Assembly (NCBI RefSeq): GCF_047238345.1
Contig: NZ_JBDFMQ010000001.1
Coordinates: 868,001 to 932,000, forward strand
Direction of reading: 5' to 3'
DNA: 64,000 bases
Source of the DNA: Shouchella sp047238345
Lineage (GTDB): Bacteria > Bacillota > Bacilli > Bacillales > Bacillaceae_D
Shown here in pieces: positions 1 through 7,924 of this stretch. How positions within the stretch are numbered: position 1 is the first letter of the stretch; every line of letters starts with the position of its first letter. The translations under genes and the position numbers were made by a program. The notes under the pieces were generated by a model. It worked only from the letters and a program-made list of their open reading frames with translations, was not told the origin of the DNA and made no database searches.

Positions 1-1
1 T

Positions 2-583
2 AATATTGATCACTTAATGGATATGATCAGTGGTTACGCGAAAGTTGAAAATGAAAACGATTTAAGAAAAGCCTTACATGGATATTTCTTTCCAGCTGAA
101 AGCAATACGTACGCTGATGAGGCACTACAAGACAGTCTTAGTACTTTTTTGAAAAAAGGGGTCATGCAACAGCAAGAGTCTGTTCGAGATTGGGATGAGG
201 CATTAAGGCAAGCCTCAAAACCTTTGGTAGACCAAGGGATTGTCGAGCCAAGATATGTTGATGCGCTTGTCGCGAATAAAGATCGTGATCCTTATATCGT
301 TATAGGACCAGGTCTAGCGATCCCGCATGCTGCACCAGAAGAAGGTGCGATTCAAACTGGAATGAGTTTGTTGCAGCTAAAGAAGCCTGTTCATTTTACA
401 GAAGAAGAACAGATTCAAGTCATCATTGTGATCGCTGCCAAAGACAAACATCAACATATTCGTGCATTAAGGCAATTAATAAAGTTAGCGGGTTCGACCA
501 AGGATCGTCAAGCATTTTTACAAGCACCATCAATAGAGAAAATGGAAAATATCATCATGGCCTATTCGATGGATGAGGAGTAG
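2..583 (+). CDS. C-terminal part of a PRD-type transcriptional regulator with EIIA domain (partial, 5' end outside window)
   Basis: The frame is open from base 2, so this gene begins before the window. The visible 190 or so residues end in a fructose/mannitol-type PTS EIIA domain, with the phospho-histidine motif GLAIPHAAPEEG followed by a conserved IIVIAAKDKHQHIRAL stretch. In family terms, BglG/MtlR-like regulators carry two PRD domains, an EIIB-like domain and a C-terminal EIIA domain, and control the PTS operon beside them. The gene runs directly into the GatA-like gene, so it is most likely the local regulator of the polyol PTS. The N-terminal DNA- or RNA-binding part is not visible, so activator and antiterminator cannot be told apart. 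Confidence 0.8.
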   Translation, partial: NIDHLMDMISGYAKVENENDLRKALHGYFFPAESNTYADEALQDSLSTFLKKGVMQQQESVRDWDEALRQASKPLVDQGIVEPRYVDALVANKDRDPYIVIGPGLAIPHAAPEEGAIQTGMSLLQLKKPVHFTEEEQIQVIIVIAAKDKHQHIRALRQLIKLAGSTKDRQAFLQAPSIEKMENIIMAYSMDEE

Positions 584-605
584 AGAGAATAGAGGTGAAA
601 CCACA

Positions 606-1070
606 TTGCGTCTAGATGAGTCAACGATCTTATTAGATATAAACGCGGAAAACAAAGAGAGCGTTTTAAAGCAAATGTCAGACAATCTGGTTAAAGAAGG
701 TCTCGTTAAAACGAGTTTTGTCGATGCCATTATTGCCAGAGAAAACGAATATCCAACTGGTTTACCTACTGCTGGAGTGGCGGTAGCAATCCCACATACG
801 GATGTTGAACATGTCAATGAGAAGACCATAAGTATTGGTCGCCTAAAAGAGCCTGTGCCTTTTGGCATGATGGGGGGCGATCCGTCTGAGCAAGTGGAAG
901 TGAAAGTGGTCTTTATGCTTGCGATGAAGGAAGCGCATGCACAGTTAACGTTATTACAGCAACTGATGCAACTCTTTCAAAATGAAAGCAAGTTAATGCA
1001 AATTGTAAACGCAACATCTAAAGAAGAAGTAAAACTATTAATCGATGACAGTCTTGAACTGACTGTATAA
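606..1070 (+). CDS. gatA: PTS galactitol/pentitol-type EIIA component
   Basis: Soluble PTS EIIA protein that passes phosphate from HPr to EIIB. The type-2 EIIA active-site motif GVAVAIPHTDVEH puts the phosphorylated histidine near residue 64 of 154. I chose the TTG at 606 because it sits 8 bases after a GAGGTG ribosome binding site. The earlier ATG at 573 overlaps the end of the regulator gene and has no ribosome binding site. It is followed 13 bases later by the EIIB gene, which has its own GGAGG site. The substrate cannot be read from this subunit alone. Confidence 0.88.
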   Translation: MRLDESTILLDINAENKESVLKQMSDNLVKEGLVKTSFVDAIIARENEYPTGLPTAGVAVAIPHTDVEHVNEKTISIGRLKEPVPFGMMGGDPSEQVEVKVVFMLAMKEAHAQLTLLQQLMQLFQNESKLMQIVNATSKEEVKLLIDDSLELTV

Positions 1071-1083
1071 GGAGGAACTAATC

Positions 1084-1368
1084 ATGGCAAAGAAAAAAGT
1101 ATTAGTCGCATGTGGAGCAGGAATCGCAACATCAACGGTGGTAAACAACGCAATCGAAGAAATGGCAAAAGAACACAAAATCGCCGTCGATTTAGTACAA
1201 ATTAAAATTTCAGAAGTAGGCGGACACCGTGATACTGCAGACCTACTTGTCACTACAGCAATGACGCAAACAGAATACCCTTTCCCAGTTATCAATGCGC
1301 GCTCTTTCTTAACAGGAATTGGTACAGATAAGACAAAGCAAGAAATTTTGGATGCATTAAAAGCATAA
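1084..1368 (+). CDS. gatB: PTS galactitol/pentitol-type EIIB component
   Basis: A 94-residue cytoplasmic EIIB protein. The N-terminal phosphocysteine loop VACGAGIATST has Cys10 at the position that receives phosphate from EIIA and passes it to the sugar in EIIC. Length and motif match the GatB family. The GGAGG ribosome binding site is 8 bases before the ATG. The 78-base gap to the EIIC gene holds a 13-bp hairpin, so expression of EIIA/EIIB and EIIC may differ. Confidence 0.9.
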   Translation: MAKKKVLVACGAGIATSTVVNNAIEEMAKEHKIAVDLVQIKISEVGGHRDTADLLVTTAMTQTEYPFPVINARSFLTGIGTDKTKQEILDALKA

Positions 1369-1394
1369 TTGTATAAAGACCAATATGAATATAG

Positions 1395-1425
1395 ACGGAA
1401 TTTCTAGGTTGACTAGGAATTCCGT
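1395..1425 (+). other. Intercistronic hairpin between EIIB and EIIC genes
   Basis: Arms 1395-1407 and 1413-1425 pair over 13 bp with one G-U, around the 5-base loop GTTGA. Only three T follow, so this is more likely an RNA-processing or stability element, or a leaky terminator, than a full terminator. Confidence 0.6.
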
Positions 1426-1446
1426 TTCAATAAAGGGGGATCAACC

Positions 1447-2706
1447 ATGGATGGATTTGTTGATTTCATTCAAGGATTCTTAGATCTAGGAGCTACGGTT
1501 ATTTTACCGGTAGCAATCTTTATTCTAGGATTAGTATTTGGACAAAAACCAGGAAAAGCATTTCGTTCAGGTCTGACAATTGGAATTGCCTTTGTCGGTA
1601 TATTCCTTGTTGTCGACTTGCTTGTTAATAACTTAGGACCAGCCGCTCAAGGGATGGTCGATCGATTAGGCGTTGAGCTAAACGTCATTGATGTTGGGTG
1701 GCCTGCATCGTCATCAATTGCGTGGGCTTCCGTTGTGGCAGCATTTATCATCCCGTTAGGACTTGCTGTTAACGTCATTATGTTATTAACAAAGACAACA
1801 AAAACAATGAACGTCGATATATGGAACTTCTGGCATTATACCTTTACAGCAGCAATGGTATATGTCGTATCGGGCAACATCTTCATCTCATTGCTTGCCG
1901 CAATCATCTTCCAAGTTGTTTGTCTAAAAGTTGCTGACTGGACTGCACCAATGATTAGTAAATTCTATGACTTACCAGGTGTATCCATTGCTACAGGTAG
2001 TACAATCTCTTATGCACCAGGAATTTTCTTAGTAAAAGGGTTGCAAAAAATTCCTAAAGTAAAAGACTGGAATGCTGATCCAGAGTCGATTGAAAAGCGT
2101 TTTGGTATTTTAGGTGAATCGATGTTTATTGGCCTTGTACTAGGTGCAACCATTGGGGCATTAGCAGGATATAGTGTAGGTGAAATTGTTGAAATTGGGA
2201 TTGCCATGGCCGCTGTTATGGTTCTAATGCCAAGAATGGTAAAGATCTTAATGGAAGGATTACTACCAGTATCTGAATCTGCTCGTGAATGGTTAAATAA
2301 ACGCTTCGGTGATCGTGAAATCTACATTGGTCTTGATGCGGCTGTTGCCCTTGGACATCCAGCGGTTATTTCAACAGCACTAATTCTTGTACCGATTACG
2401 GTTGCAATGGCGGTATTACTACCAGGAAATGCGCTTCTACCATTCGGAGATTTAGCGACTATTCCATTTATCGTTGCGTTCATCGTCGGTGCTGCTCGCG
2501 GGAATATTGTACATTCCGTTATCGTTGGTACGGTCATGATTGGGATTTCCTTATACGTCGCAACAGACATGGCACCTATTTTCACGACGATGGCACAAGA
2601 AGCAAGCTTCAACATGCCAGCAGACTCAGCTATGATTTCAAGTATCGACCAAGGTGGGAACATCGTGAACTGGGTTATTGTAAGATTCTTCGGTCTATTT
2701 TACTAA
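1447..2706 (+). CDS. gatC: PTS galactitol/pentitol-type EIIC permease
   Basis: A 419-residue integral membrane EIIC protein that carries the polyol across the membrane and presents it for phosphorylation by EIIB. It is hydrophobic throughout, starting with a helix at about residues 15-40 and continuing with many Gly/Ala-rich segments, including a NVDIWNFWHYTF stretch typical of the GatC family. The start has a GGGGGATCAACC leader and follows the intercistronic hairpin. The dehydrogenase gene begins 33 bases downstream. Loci with this order (regulator, EIIA, EIIB, EIIC, two dehydrogenases) include the pentitol cluster of Listeria, so D-arabitol or xylitol is as likely as galactitol. Confidence 0.9.
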   Translation: MDGFVDFIQGFLDLGATVILPVAIFILGLVFGQKPGKAFRSGLTIGIAFVGIFLVVDLLVNNLGPAAQGMVDRLGVELNVIDVGWPASSSIAWASVVAAFIIPLGLAVNVIMLLTKTTKTMNVDIWNFWHYTFTAAMVYVVSGNIFISLLAAIIFQVVCLKVADWTAPMISKFYDLPGVSIATGSTISYAPGIFLVKGLQKIPKVKDWNADPESIEKRFGILGESMFIGLVLGATIGALAGYSVGEIVEIGIAMAAVMVLMPRMVKILMEGLLPVSESAREWLNKRFGDREIYIGLDAAVALGHPAVISTALILVPITVAMAVLLPGNALLPFGDLATIPFIVAFIVGAARGNIVHSVIVGTVMIGISLYVATDMAPIFTTMAQEASFNMPADSAMISSIDQGGNIVNWVIVRFFGLFY

Positions 2707-2739
2707 ATGAACGGAATGCAATGAGGAGGATGAATCACC

Positions 2740-3777
2740 ATGAAGGCACTGGTTAAAACAGACTATGGATTTGGACACTTAGAGATACAAGACAAACCAG
2801 AACCTATACCAGCAGCGGAGCAAGTTAAGATTAAAGTAAGGTACGCCGGTATTTGTGGAACGGATCTTCATACGTATGAAGGACATTATAAAGTAGGTGT
2901 ACCTGTAACACTCGGACATGAATTTTCTGGCGATGTGGTTGAAATAGGTGAAGCAGTAACTTCTGTAGCTGTAGGGGATCGGGTAACATCTGAAACAACG
3001 TATTCAATTTGTGGTGAGTGCGAATATTGTCAAACGAAGGATTATAACTTGTGCAGCCAGCGTAAAGGTCTTGGCACGCAACAAGACGGTGGTTTCACAA
3101 ACTATTTAATCGCAAGAGAAGCAAGTGTGCACAAATTACCTGATGGAGTCGATTACAAAGCGGCTTCCATGACGGAGCCATTGGCATGTACGTATCATGC
3201 TGTTGAGAAAACGGAAGTCAATCAAGGGGACATCGTTGTGGTGCTTGGACCCGGTGCGATTGGTCTTTTAACCGCTCAAGTGGCGAAAAGTAAAGGTGCC
3301 AAGGTCATCATCACTGGTTTGAATAGCGACAAGATTCGCCTTGAGAAAGCGAAGGAGCTTGGCATTGATTACGTGATCAATATTCAAGAGGAGAACCTGA
3401 AAGACGTTGTTGATGGGATTACAGGTGGTTATGGAGCAGATATCGTGTATGAATGCTCAGGAGCAGTACCAGCCGCCAAACAAGGATTAGACCTTCTTCG
3501 GAAAAAAGGACAATATTGCCAAGTTGGGATTTTTGCTACACCAGAAATTCCGTTTGACTTAGAAAAAATTGTTCAAAAAGAAATTCGCGTGGTTGGCACA
3601 AGAAGCCAAAAGCATGCTGATTGGCAGCCATCTCTTGAACTATTAAATCGCGGAGATGTCAATGCGAAAGCCCTTGTTACCCATGAGTATGACATTACAC
3701 AGTGGGAAGAAGCGTATCAAGCAATAAAAAGTGGGGAAGCAATTAAAGTGTTGCTCACTCCTGTAAACGAAGGATAA
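2740..3777 (+). CDS. Zinc-dependent medium-chain alcohol (polyol or polyol-phosphate) dehydrogenase
   Basis: A 345-residue MDR-family dehydrogenase expected to oxidise the imported polyol phosphate with NAD(P). Catalytic zinc ligands lie in GICGTDLHTYEG and GHEFSGDVVEIG. Four cysteines for the structural zinc lie in CGECEYCQTKDYNLC. The Rossmann motif VVLGPGAIGLL is at about residue 170. The gene has a GAGGAGG ribosome binding site and lies 33 bases after EIIC, so it is in the PTS operon. A second, different MDR protein follows, so the pathway may need two oxidations or handle two stereoisomers. Confidence 0.88.
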   Translation: MKALVKTDYGFGHLEIQDKPEPIPAAEQVKIKVRYAGICGTDLHTYEGHYKVGVPVTLGHEFSGDVVEIGEAVTSVAVGDRVTSETTYSICGECEYCQTKDYNLCSQRKGLGTQQDGGFTNYLIAREASVHKLPDGVDYKAASMTEPLACTYHAVEKTEVNQGDIVVVLGPGAIGLLTAQVAKSKGAKVIITGLNSDKIRLEKAKELGIDYVINIQEENLKDVVDGITGGYGADIVYECSGAVPAAKQGLDLLRKKGQYCQVGIFATPEIPFDLEKIVQKEIRVVGTRSQKHADWQPSLELLNRGDVNAKALVTHEYDITQWEEAYQAIKSGEAIKVLLTPVNEG

Positions 3778-3783
3778 CAACCA

Positions 3784-3823
3784 TATGGGAAAGAAGGAAG
3801 AGATCGCTCTTCCTTCTCCCATA
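3784..3823 (+). other. Strong intercistronic hairpin after first dehydrogenase gene
   Basis: About 17 bp of stem with a 2-base bulge and the loop ATCG, formed by 3784-3802 and 3807-3823. There is no T run after it. It lies just before the small membrane protein gene and probably protects or sets the 3' end of an upstream transcript. Confidence 0.6.
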
Positions 3824-3842
3824 CTTGATGGAGGGAACAAAG

Positions 3843-4001
3843 ATGACAGACATGTTTTTAGATTTTATGCTTGGACCAATACGAGGAATCGGTGATTTTT
3901 ATTTTGAACATCAAATGATTTTTAACACGTTAGTCGTAGGGATTGCGTTTGTTGCTTTAATTCGTAAACGTAAAGGAAAGCAAGCAAAGGAGCAGTCGTA
4001 A
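3843..4001 (+). CDS. Small membrane protein in polyol PTS operon (52 aa)
   Basis: A short gene with a good GGAGGG ribosome binding site 7 bases before the ATG. It encodes 52 residues: a polar/aromatic N-terminus, one hydrophobic segment at about residues 25-40 (NTLVVGIAFVALI), and a basic tail RKRKGKQAKEQS that would face the cytoplasm. It sits between the two dehydrogenase genes and stops one base before the next start, which suggests translational coupling. I do not recognise the family. By position it could help the PTS permease or anchor a dehydrogenase, but that is inference. Confidence 0.65.
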   Translation: MTDMFLDFMLGPIRGIGDFYFEHQMIFNTLVVGIAFVALIRKRKGKQAKEQS

Positions 4002-4002
4002 C

Positions 4003-5061
4003 GTGATGGAATCGCTGAAATTATATGGAGTTCAAGATATTCGTTATGAGGAAGCGGTAGTACCGAGGCTTGTTCATAACGATGATGTGCGCATTAAAAT
4101 CTCTACCGTTGGGATTTGTGGATCGGACTTGTCTCGCTTTAAAAAGCTCGGCCCATACGTGCCAGGGACAATATTTGGTCATGAATGTACAGGCGTAATT
4201 ATCGAAACAGGCTCATCTGTTACTCATCTTCAAGAAGGGATGCGTGTGGCGGTGTGCCCGACGTTTCATTGTGGTACGTGTCAACACTGTCTATCTGGTG
4301 AGCCAAGCAGGTGCAGTTCACTACATGTTGTTGGAGCAAAACAAGACGGCGCATTTGCAGAATACATCGTTTTGCCATCATCTCAAGTGTTGCCGTTGCC
4401 CGACGAAGTAGATGAGGAAAGTGCTGCACTTATTGAACCGTCTGCAGTAGTAGCCCATGGATTTTACCGCACAAAGATTAAGCCTGGAGCAACCGTAGCA
4501 ATTATGGGATGCGGGAGTATTGGTTTGTTGGCCATCCAATGGGCAAAAATCTTTGGCGCTAGCCACATTTTTGCGATTGATATTGATGAAGAAAAATTGG
4601 ACATCGCAAAGGAGATGGGTGCAGACGTTGCTGTTAATTCAAAAGATCGCCCGGCTTATGAGCAAATTCGAGAAATAACGAATGGATTAGGCGTAGATGT
4701 TGCAATCGAATCAGCTGGTTCACCAATCACGTCAGCACAAGTGCTTGCCTTACCTAAAAAAGGCGGCGAAGTGGTGTATTTAGGCATTCCATATGGAGAT
4801 GTTCCGATTGAGCGGTTTTACTTTGAACAAATTGTTCGAAATGAATTAAGTATACATGGATCATGGAACGCGCTTTCAACACCGTTTCCTGGACGAGAAT
4901 GGGAAGCCACAATTCACTATATGAAAACCGGGGCTCTGAACGTGGCGCCAATGATTAGCCACCGGCTCCCATTGGAGCAAGGACCAGACGTATTTAAACG
5001 AATGACGTCAGGAGAAAAAGGATTCGTGAAAGTCCTTTTTTATCCACAAGCCAGAGGATAA
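4003..5061 (+). CDS. Second zinc-dependent MDR dehydrogenase, polyol-phosphate (GatD-like)
   Basis: A 352-residue zinc dehydrogenase, paralogous to the gene at 2740 but clearly divergent. Catalytic zinc motifs are GICGSDLSRFKK and GHECTGVI. The structural zinc cysteines are in CGTCQHCLSGEPSRC, and the NAD motif is AIMGCGSIGLLA. It resembles galactitol-1-phosphate or arabitol-phosphate dehydrogenases. The start may be GTG 4003 or ATG 4006; the AAGGAG site spans 3987-3992, and GTG has the better spacing. It is the last gene of the operon, closed by a terminator at 5081. Confidence 0.87.
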   Translation: MMESLKLYGVQDIRYEEAVVPRLVHNDDVRIKISTVGICGSDLSRFKKLGPYVPGTIFGHECTGVIIETGSSVTHLQEGMRVAVCPTFHCGTCQHCLSGEPSRCSSLHVVGAKQDGAFAEYIVLPSSQVLPLPDEVDEESAALIEPSAVVAHGFYRTKIKPGATVAIMGCGSIGLLAIQWAKIFGASHIFAIDIDEEKLDIAKEMGADVAVNSKDRPAYEQIREITNGLGVDVAIESAGSPITSAQVLALPKKGGEVVYLGIPYGDVPIERFYFEQIVRNELSIHGSWNALSTPFPGREWEATIHYMKTGALNVAPMISHRLPLEQGPDVFKRMTSGEKGFVKVLFYPQARG

Positions 5062-5080
5062 AAGATCATAAAGTCGAATG

Positions 5081-5111
5081 AGTATCTTATCGAAGGGTAA
5101 GGTACTTTTTT
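5081..5111 (+). terminator. Rho-independent terminator of the PTS operon
   Basis: Arms 5081-5091 and 5096-5106 pair over 11 bp with two G-U pairs around GAAG, followed by six T. Confidence 0.8.
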
Positions 5112-5129
5112 ATGTGTGGAGGGACTAAC

Positions 5130-5675
5130 TTGGAATTTAAGCCACTGGCTACATCACGATTAGATTTAATTCGTATCACGGAATCTTATACGGAAGACTT
5201 TTTCGCGATTATGTCGAGAGAAGAGGTTACAACATACTATGGATTAGAAGCGTTAACTTCAGTAAACGATGCGAAAAAAATCGTTCAATCGTTTGAAAAA
5301 ACAAGGCAAATTGGGAAAGGAATGAGATGGGGAATAATAGTAAAGGAAAGCAATACGTTTATTGGGACAATTGGATTGAATCAGCTTAATATGGCGCATA
5401 AGCGTGCCGAAGTAGGGTTTGAGTTACATCCTGATTATTGGCGAAAACGCTATATGACAGAGGCGCTTCATGCAATAATTGATTACTCATTTCGCGACCT
5501 TGACTTACATAGACTAGGTGCTGTCACATTTTTAGAGAACAAAGCCTCTATTCAATTGTTAGTAAGTCTTGGCTTTCAGAAAGAAGGAATTCTTAGAGAT
5601 TATCTTTTTCAGCGGAAACAATCCCATGATGCTAATGTCTTCTCGCTTATACAGAAAGAATGGGCGCATAAATAA
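5130..5675 (+). CDS. GNAT acetyltransferase, RimJ/RimL type
   Basis: About 181 residues with a RimJ/RimL-like GNAT fold: N-terminal TSRLDLIRI, a central strand GTIGLNQLNMAHKRAEVGFEL, the acetyl-CoA loop region DYWRKRYMTEAL, and the C-terminal NKASIQLLVSLGFQKEGILRDY. Members acetylate N-termini of ribosomal proteins or small amines; the target here is unknown. TTG 5130 is the chosen start, 6 bases after GGAGGG. The ATG at 5112 lies directly at the T tail of the upstream terminator. It is transcribed alone and converges on the MFS gene. Confidence 0.8.
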   Translation: MEFKPLATSRLDLIRITESYTEDFFAIMSREEVTTYYGLEALTSVNDAKKIVQSFEKTRQIGKGMRWGIIVKESNTFIGTIGLNQLNMAHKRAEVGFELHPDYWRKRYMTEALHAIIDYSFRDLDLHRLGAVTFLENKASIQLLVSLGFQKEGILRDYLFQRKQSHDANVFSLIQKEWAHK

Positions 5676-5708
5676 AAACTTGCCAACGCACTGTTGGCAA
5701 GTTTTTTT
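5674..5708. terminator. Bidirectional terminator between GNAT and MFS genes
   Basis: Perfect 9-bp GC-rich stem (CTTGCCAAC / GTTGGCAAG) with flanking A and T runs pairing outside it. It works for both converging genes. Confidence 0.88.
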
Positions 5709-5710
5709 GT

Positions 5711-6955
5711 TTAAGAAGATGCCTGTACGCGACGGGCTTTTCTTCTGTTCAGGTGAAGGATAAGTGCTACGAGAGCGAGTCCAATTCCACCTAAGATTGC
5801 AGCAATGACGTATGCTGTGGTGAATGACCCTGTTGTTTCCTGGAAATAGGTGGCGATTCGTGGACCCACAAAGGCACCGCCAGAATAGCCAAGAAAAACA
5901 ATTGCATAATTCATGCCAAAATTCTTATCACCAAACGTGGTTTTTGTAAGTGGTGGAAAGACAACAAGCAAACCACCAAAAGCAAATCCAAGCAAGATGA
6001 TACAGATGGTAAAGAATACCGTATTGCTAGCCATTGTCATCAATAAAAGGGCCGCAATCGTCATAATTAAATTGAGCGATAGAGAGGCATAGGAGCCGAA
6101 ACGGTCATAAATAAAACCAAAGCTCAATCGTCCAACAAAGTTTGATAAGGTGCTAACACTTACAATAATGGCACCAGAAGCTGCGGTCATACCGACTTGA
6201 ACTTGGGCAATAACGGAAGCTGAACTCACGAGCATGGTCCCCGCTGTACTTGCAAACACAAGCGTTAAAAATAAGAGATAAAAAATAGGTGAACGAAGCA
6301 TTTCTTTCCAATTTAAATTAATGATATTCGTTGATCCATTCGTCTGCTGCGGAGGCGTGTAGCCAGGTGGCTGATAGCCTTTTGGCGCACTGTGCATTAA
6401 CCAACCCACTGCAAAAATTCCTACTGCAAAGATGATTCCTAGAATTCGAAAAGCGCTTGTTACACCGACTTGCTCAATAAGCCAAGCGGAAAACGGCGAG
6501 AGCAAGAAAGGACCAATGGCAGCACTAGATAGTAAGAAGCCAGATACTTTTCCGCCTTTATCTGGAAACCAGCGCATAGCCGTTACGAGTGCAGAGTTGT
6601 ACATCATTCCCGCACCTGTACCAGCAATTAAACTGAAAGTAACATAAAGCATGGGGATGGTTGTAACTGAACCAGTTAAAAACCAACCTAGCCCAAAGAG
6701 GAAACCCCCAACATACATGAGTGGTCTTGCTCCGTATTTATCAACAATGATCCCAGCAAAAATGGCTACGATCGCAAAAATTAGTGTATAAAGCGAATAA
6801 GCTAAGCTATAGTCACTTGGTGACCAACCATGTAAAGAAGTCATTGGTTCAGAAAATACGCTGAAAATCGCGATGGAAGCGACTAAAAAGATAATCAGCC
6901 ATGCCGCACTAAAAATGAGCCAGCGATTTGGATGTGTGTCTTGGTTGTTTTTCAT
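5711..6955 (-). CDS. MFS transporter, oxalate/formate antiporter (OFA) family
   Basis: About 414 residues with roughly 12 membrane segments. The OFA-type MFS pattern is seen: the loop-2/3 motif GIIVDKYGARPLM, the second-half FGFIYDRFGSYASL, and GFAFGGLLVVFPPLT. OFA proteins exchange or take up small organic anions; the substrate here is unknown. The start is the ATG after AGGAGAG (codon 7 of the longest frame). It lies 60 bases downstream of the SDR gene on the same strand, separated by a hairpin, so the two may share a transcript with attenuation between them. Confidence 0.82.
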   Translation of the reverse strand: MKNNQDTHPNRWLIFSAAWLIIFLVASIAIFSVFSEPMTSLHGWSPSDYSLAYSLYTLIFAIVAIFAGIIVDKYGARPLMYVGGFLFGLGWFLTGSVTTIPMLYVTFSLIAGTGAGMMYNSALVTAMRWFPDKGGKVSGFLLSSAAIGPFLLSPFSAWLIEQVGVTSAFRILGIIFAVGIFAVGWLMHSAPKGYQPPGYTPPQQTNGSTNIINLNWKEMLRSPIFYLLFLTLVFASTAGTMLVSSASVIAQVQVGMTAASGAIIVSVSTLSNFVGRLSFGFIYDRFGSYASLSLNLIMTIAALLLMTMASNTVFFTICIILLGFAFGGLLVVFPPLTKTTFGDKNFGMNYAIVFLGYSGGAFVGPRIATYFQETTGSFTTAYVIAAILGGIGLALVALILHLNRRKARRVQASS

Positions 6956-6975
6956 CGTTATCTCTCCTAACAAGA

Positions 6976-7006
6976 AACAGCCGATAAGACGAACTTATTG
7001 GCTGTT
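6976..7006 (-). terminator. Hairpin between SDR and MFS genes
   Basis: A 13-bp stem with one G-U (6976-6988 with 6994-7006) and a 5-base loop. On the minus strand only three T follow before CTTG, so termination is probably partial. Confidence 0.5.
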
Positions 7007-7015
7007 TTTAAACAT

Positions 7016-7756
7016 TTATACGATCGTATACCCACCATCAATTGGTACAACAGCACCATTCATAAATTGAGAGTCATCAGAAGCTAAAAAGACTGCTAGT
7101 TCTGCAACTTCATAATCATTCCCGAAACGATCCAACGGAATTTTGTTGGTCGGACGTGTTTTTAACATTTCCTCTGTAAGAGGCGTACGAATCGTTCCAG
7201 GTGCAATCGCGTTAATTTTGACGCCTTTTGAAGAATAAACGGCAGCTAAATGTTTCGTATAGCCAACGACCCCGTGTTTTGATGCTGTATAAGCTGCGCC
7301 ACCCATTTGCGCAACAAGACCAGCAATAGACGCGATGTTCACGATATTTCCTTTTCCACGCTCAATCATATGAGGTAAGACTAGGTTGGAAATTTGGAAA
7401 ATCGCTTTTAAGTTGATGTTGAAAATCAGATCCCACTGCTCATCTGTTGTATCTAAGCTTGCAGTATATTTGTCGAAAATGCCTGCGTTGTTGATAACGA
7501 TATCAATTTGCTTGTATTCAGCAATGGTTTTAGAAACCATCTCTTCTAAGTCGCTTTTCTTCGTGACGTCGACTTGAATGGCTAGTCCTTTTCCACCGTT
7601 TGCCTCGATCTGCTGAACAACTTCTTCAGCACCTTCTTTATTTAAATCTGCAACGACTACAGTCGCGCCTTCTTCAGCGAACTTAAGTGCTTCCGCTTTA
7701 CCCATTCCTGAAGCTGCACCTGTAATAATGGCGATTTTATCTTGAAGTTTTCCCAT
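7016..7756 (-). CDS. Short-chain dehydrogenase/reductase (SDR)
   Basis: A 246-residue classical SDR. It has the NAD(P) motif TGAASGMGKAEA at residues 12-23, an acidic VVADLN after strand 2 that favours NAD, the NNAG motif, and the catalytic YTASK with upstream Ser in NIASIAG. Homologues include 3-oxoacyl-ACP, diacetyl and glucose dehydrogenases; the substrate cannot be assigned. The start has an AAGGAGG ribosome binding site. It is divergent from the LysR gene across a 168-base region with repeats, the usual layout for a LysR-controlled target. Confidence 0.85.
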   Translation of the reverse strand: MGKLQDKIAIITGAASGMGKAEALKFAEEGATVVVADLNKEGAEEVVQQIEANGGKGLAIQVDVTKKSDLEEMVSKTIAEYKQIDIVINNAGIFDKYTASLDTTDEQWDLIFNINLKAIFQISNLVLPHMIERGKGNIVNIASIAGLVAQMGGAAYTASKHGVVGYTKHLAAVYSSKGVKINAIAPGTIRTPLTEEMLKTRPTNKIPLDRFGNDYEVAELAVFLASDDSQFMNGAVVPIDGGYTIV

Positions 7757-7831
7757 GATGTTGTCCTCCTTTAAAATCTTGATACCTACTTCGTAACCGC
7801 TTACTTTTTCGGCAAGTGGCGAAAGTCATGT

Positions 7832-7853
7832 ATCGTTACTTAAATCGTAACCG
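7832..7853. promoter_or_regulatory. Inverted repeat GTTAC-N7-GTAAC in SDR/LysR intergenic region
   Basis: GTTAC and GTAAC flank 7 bases, with another GTAACCG copy about 50 bases closer to the SDR gene. Size and position fit a LysR-type recognition site, but the link is inference. Confidence 0.4.
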
Positions 7854-7894
7854 TTTCGACACATTCTGTATAATACATAAATAAGTATAATACG

Positions 7895-7910
7895 ATAACA
7901 TTAATGTTAT
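7895..7910. promoter_or_regulatory. Perfect 16-bp palindrome before the LysR gene
   Basis: ATAACATTAATGTTAT is a perfect palindrome ending 3 bases before the GGAG ribosome binding site of the regulator gene. It fits the T-N11-A style of LysR boxes and could mediate autoregulation. Confidence 0.5.
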
Positions 7911-7924
7911 AACGGAGCGTGATG

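Noticed and set aside
573..605. ATG start at 573 for the EIIA gene
   Set aside because: It overlaps the regulator stop and has no ribosome binding site; TTG 606 follows GAGGTG at proper spacing.
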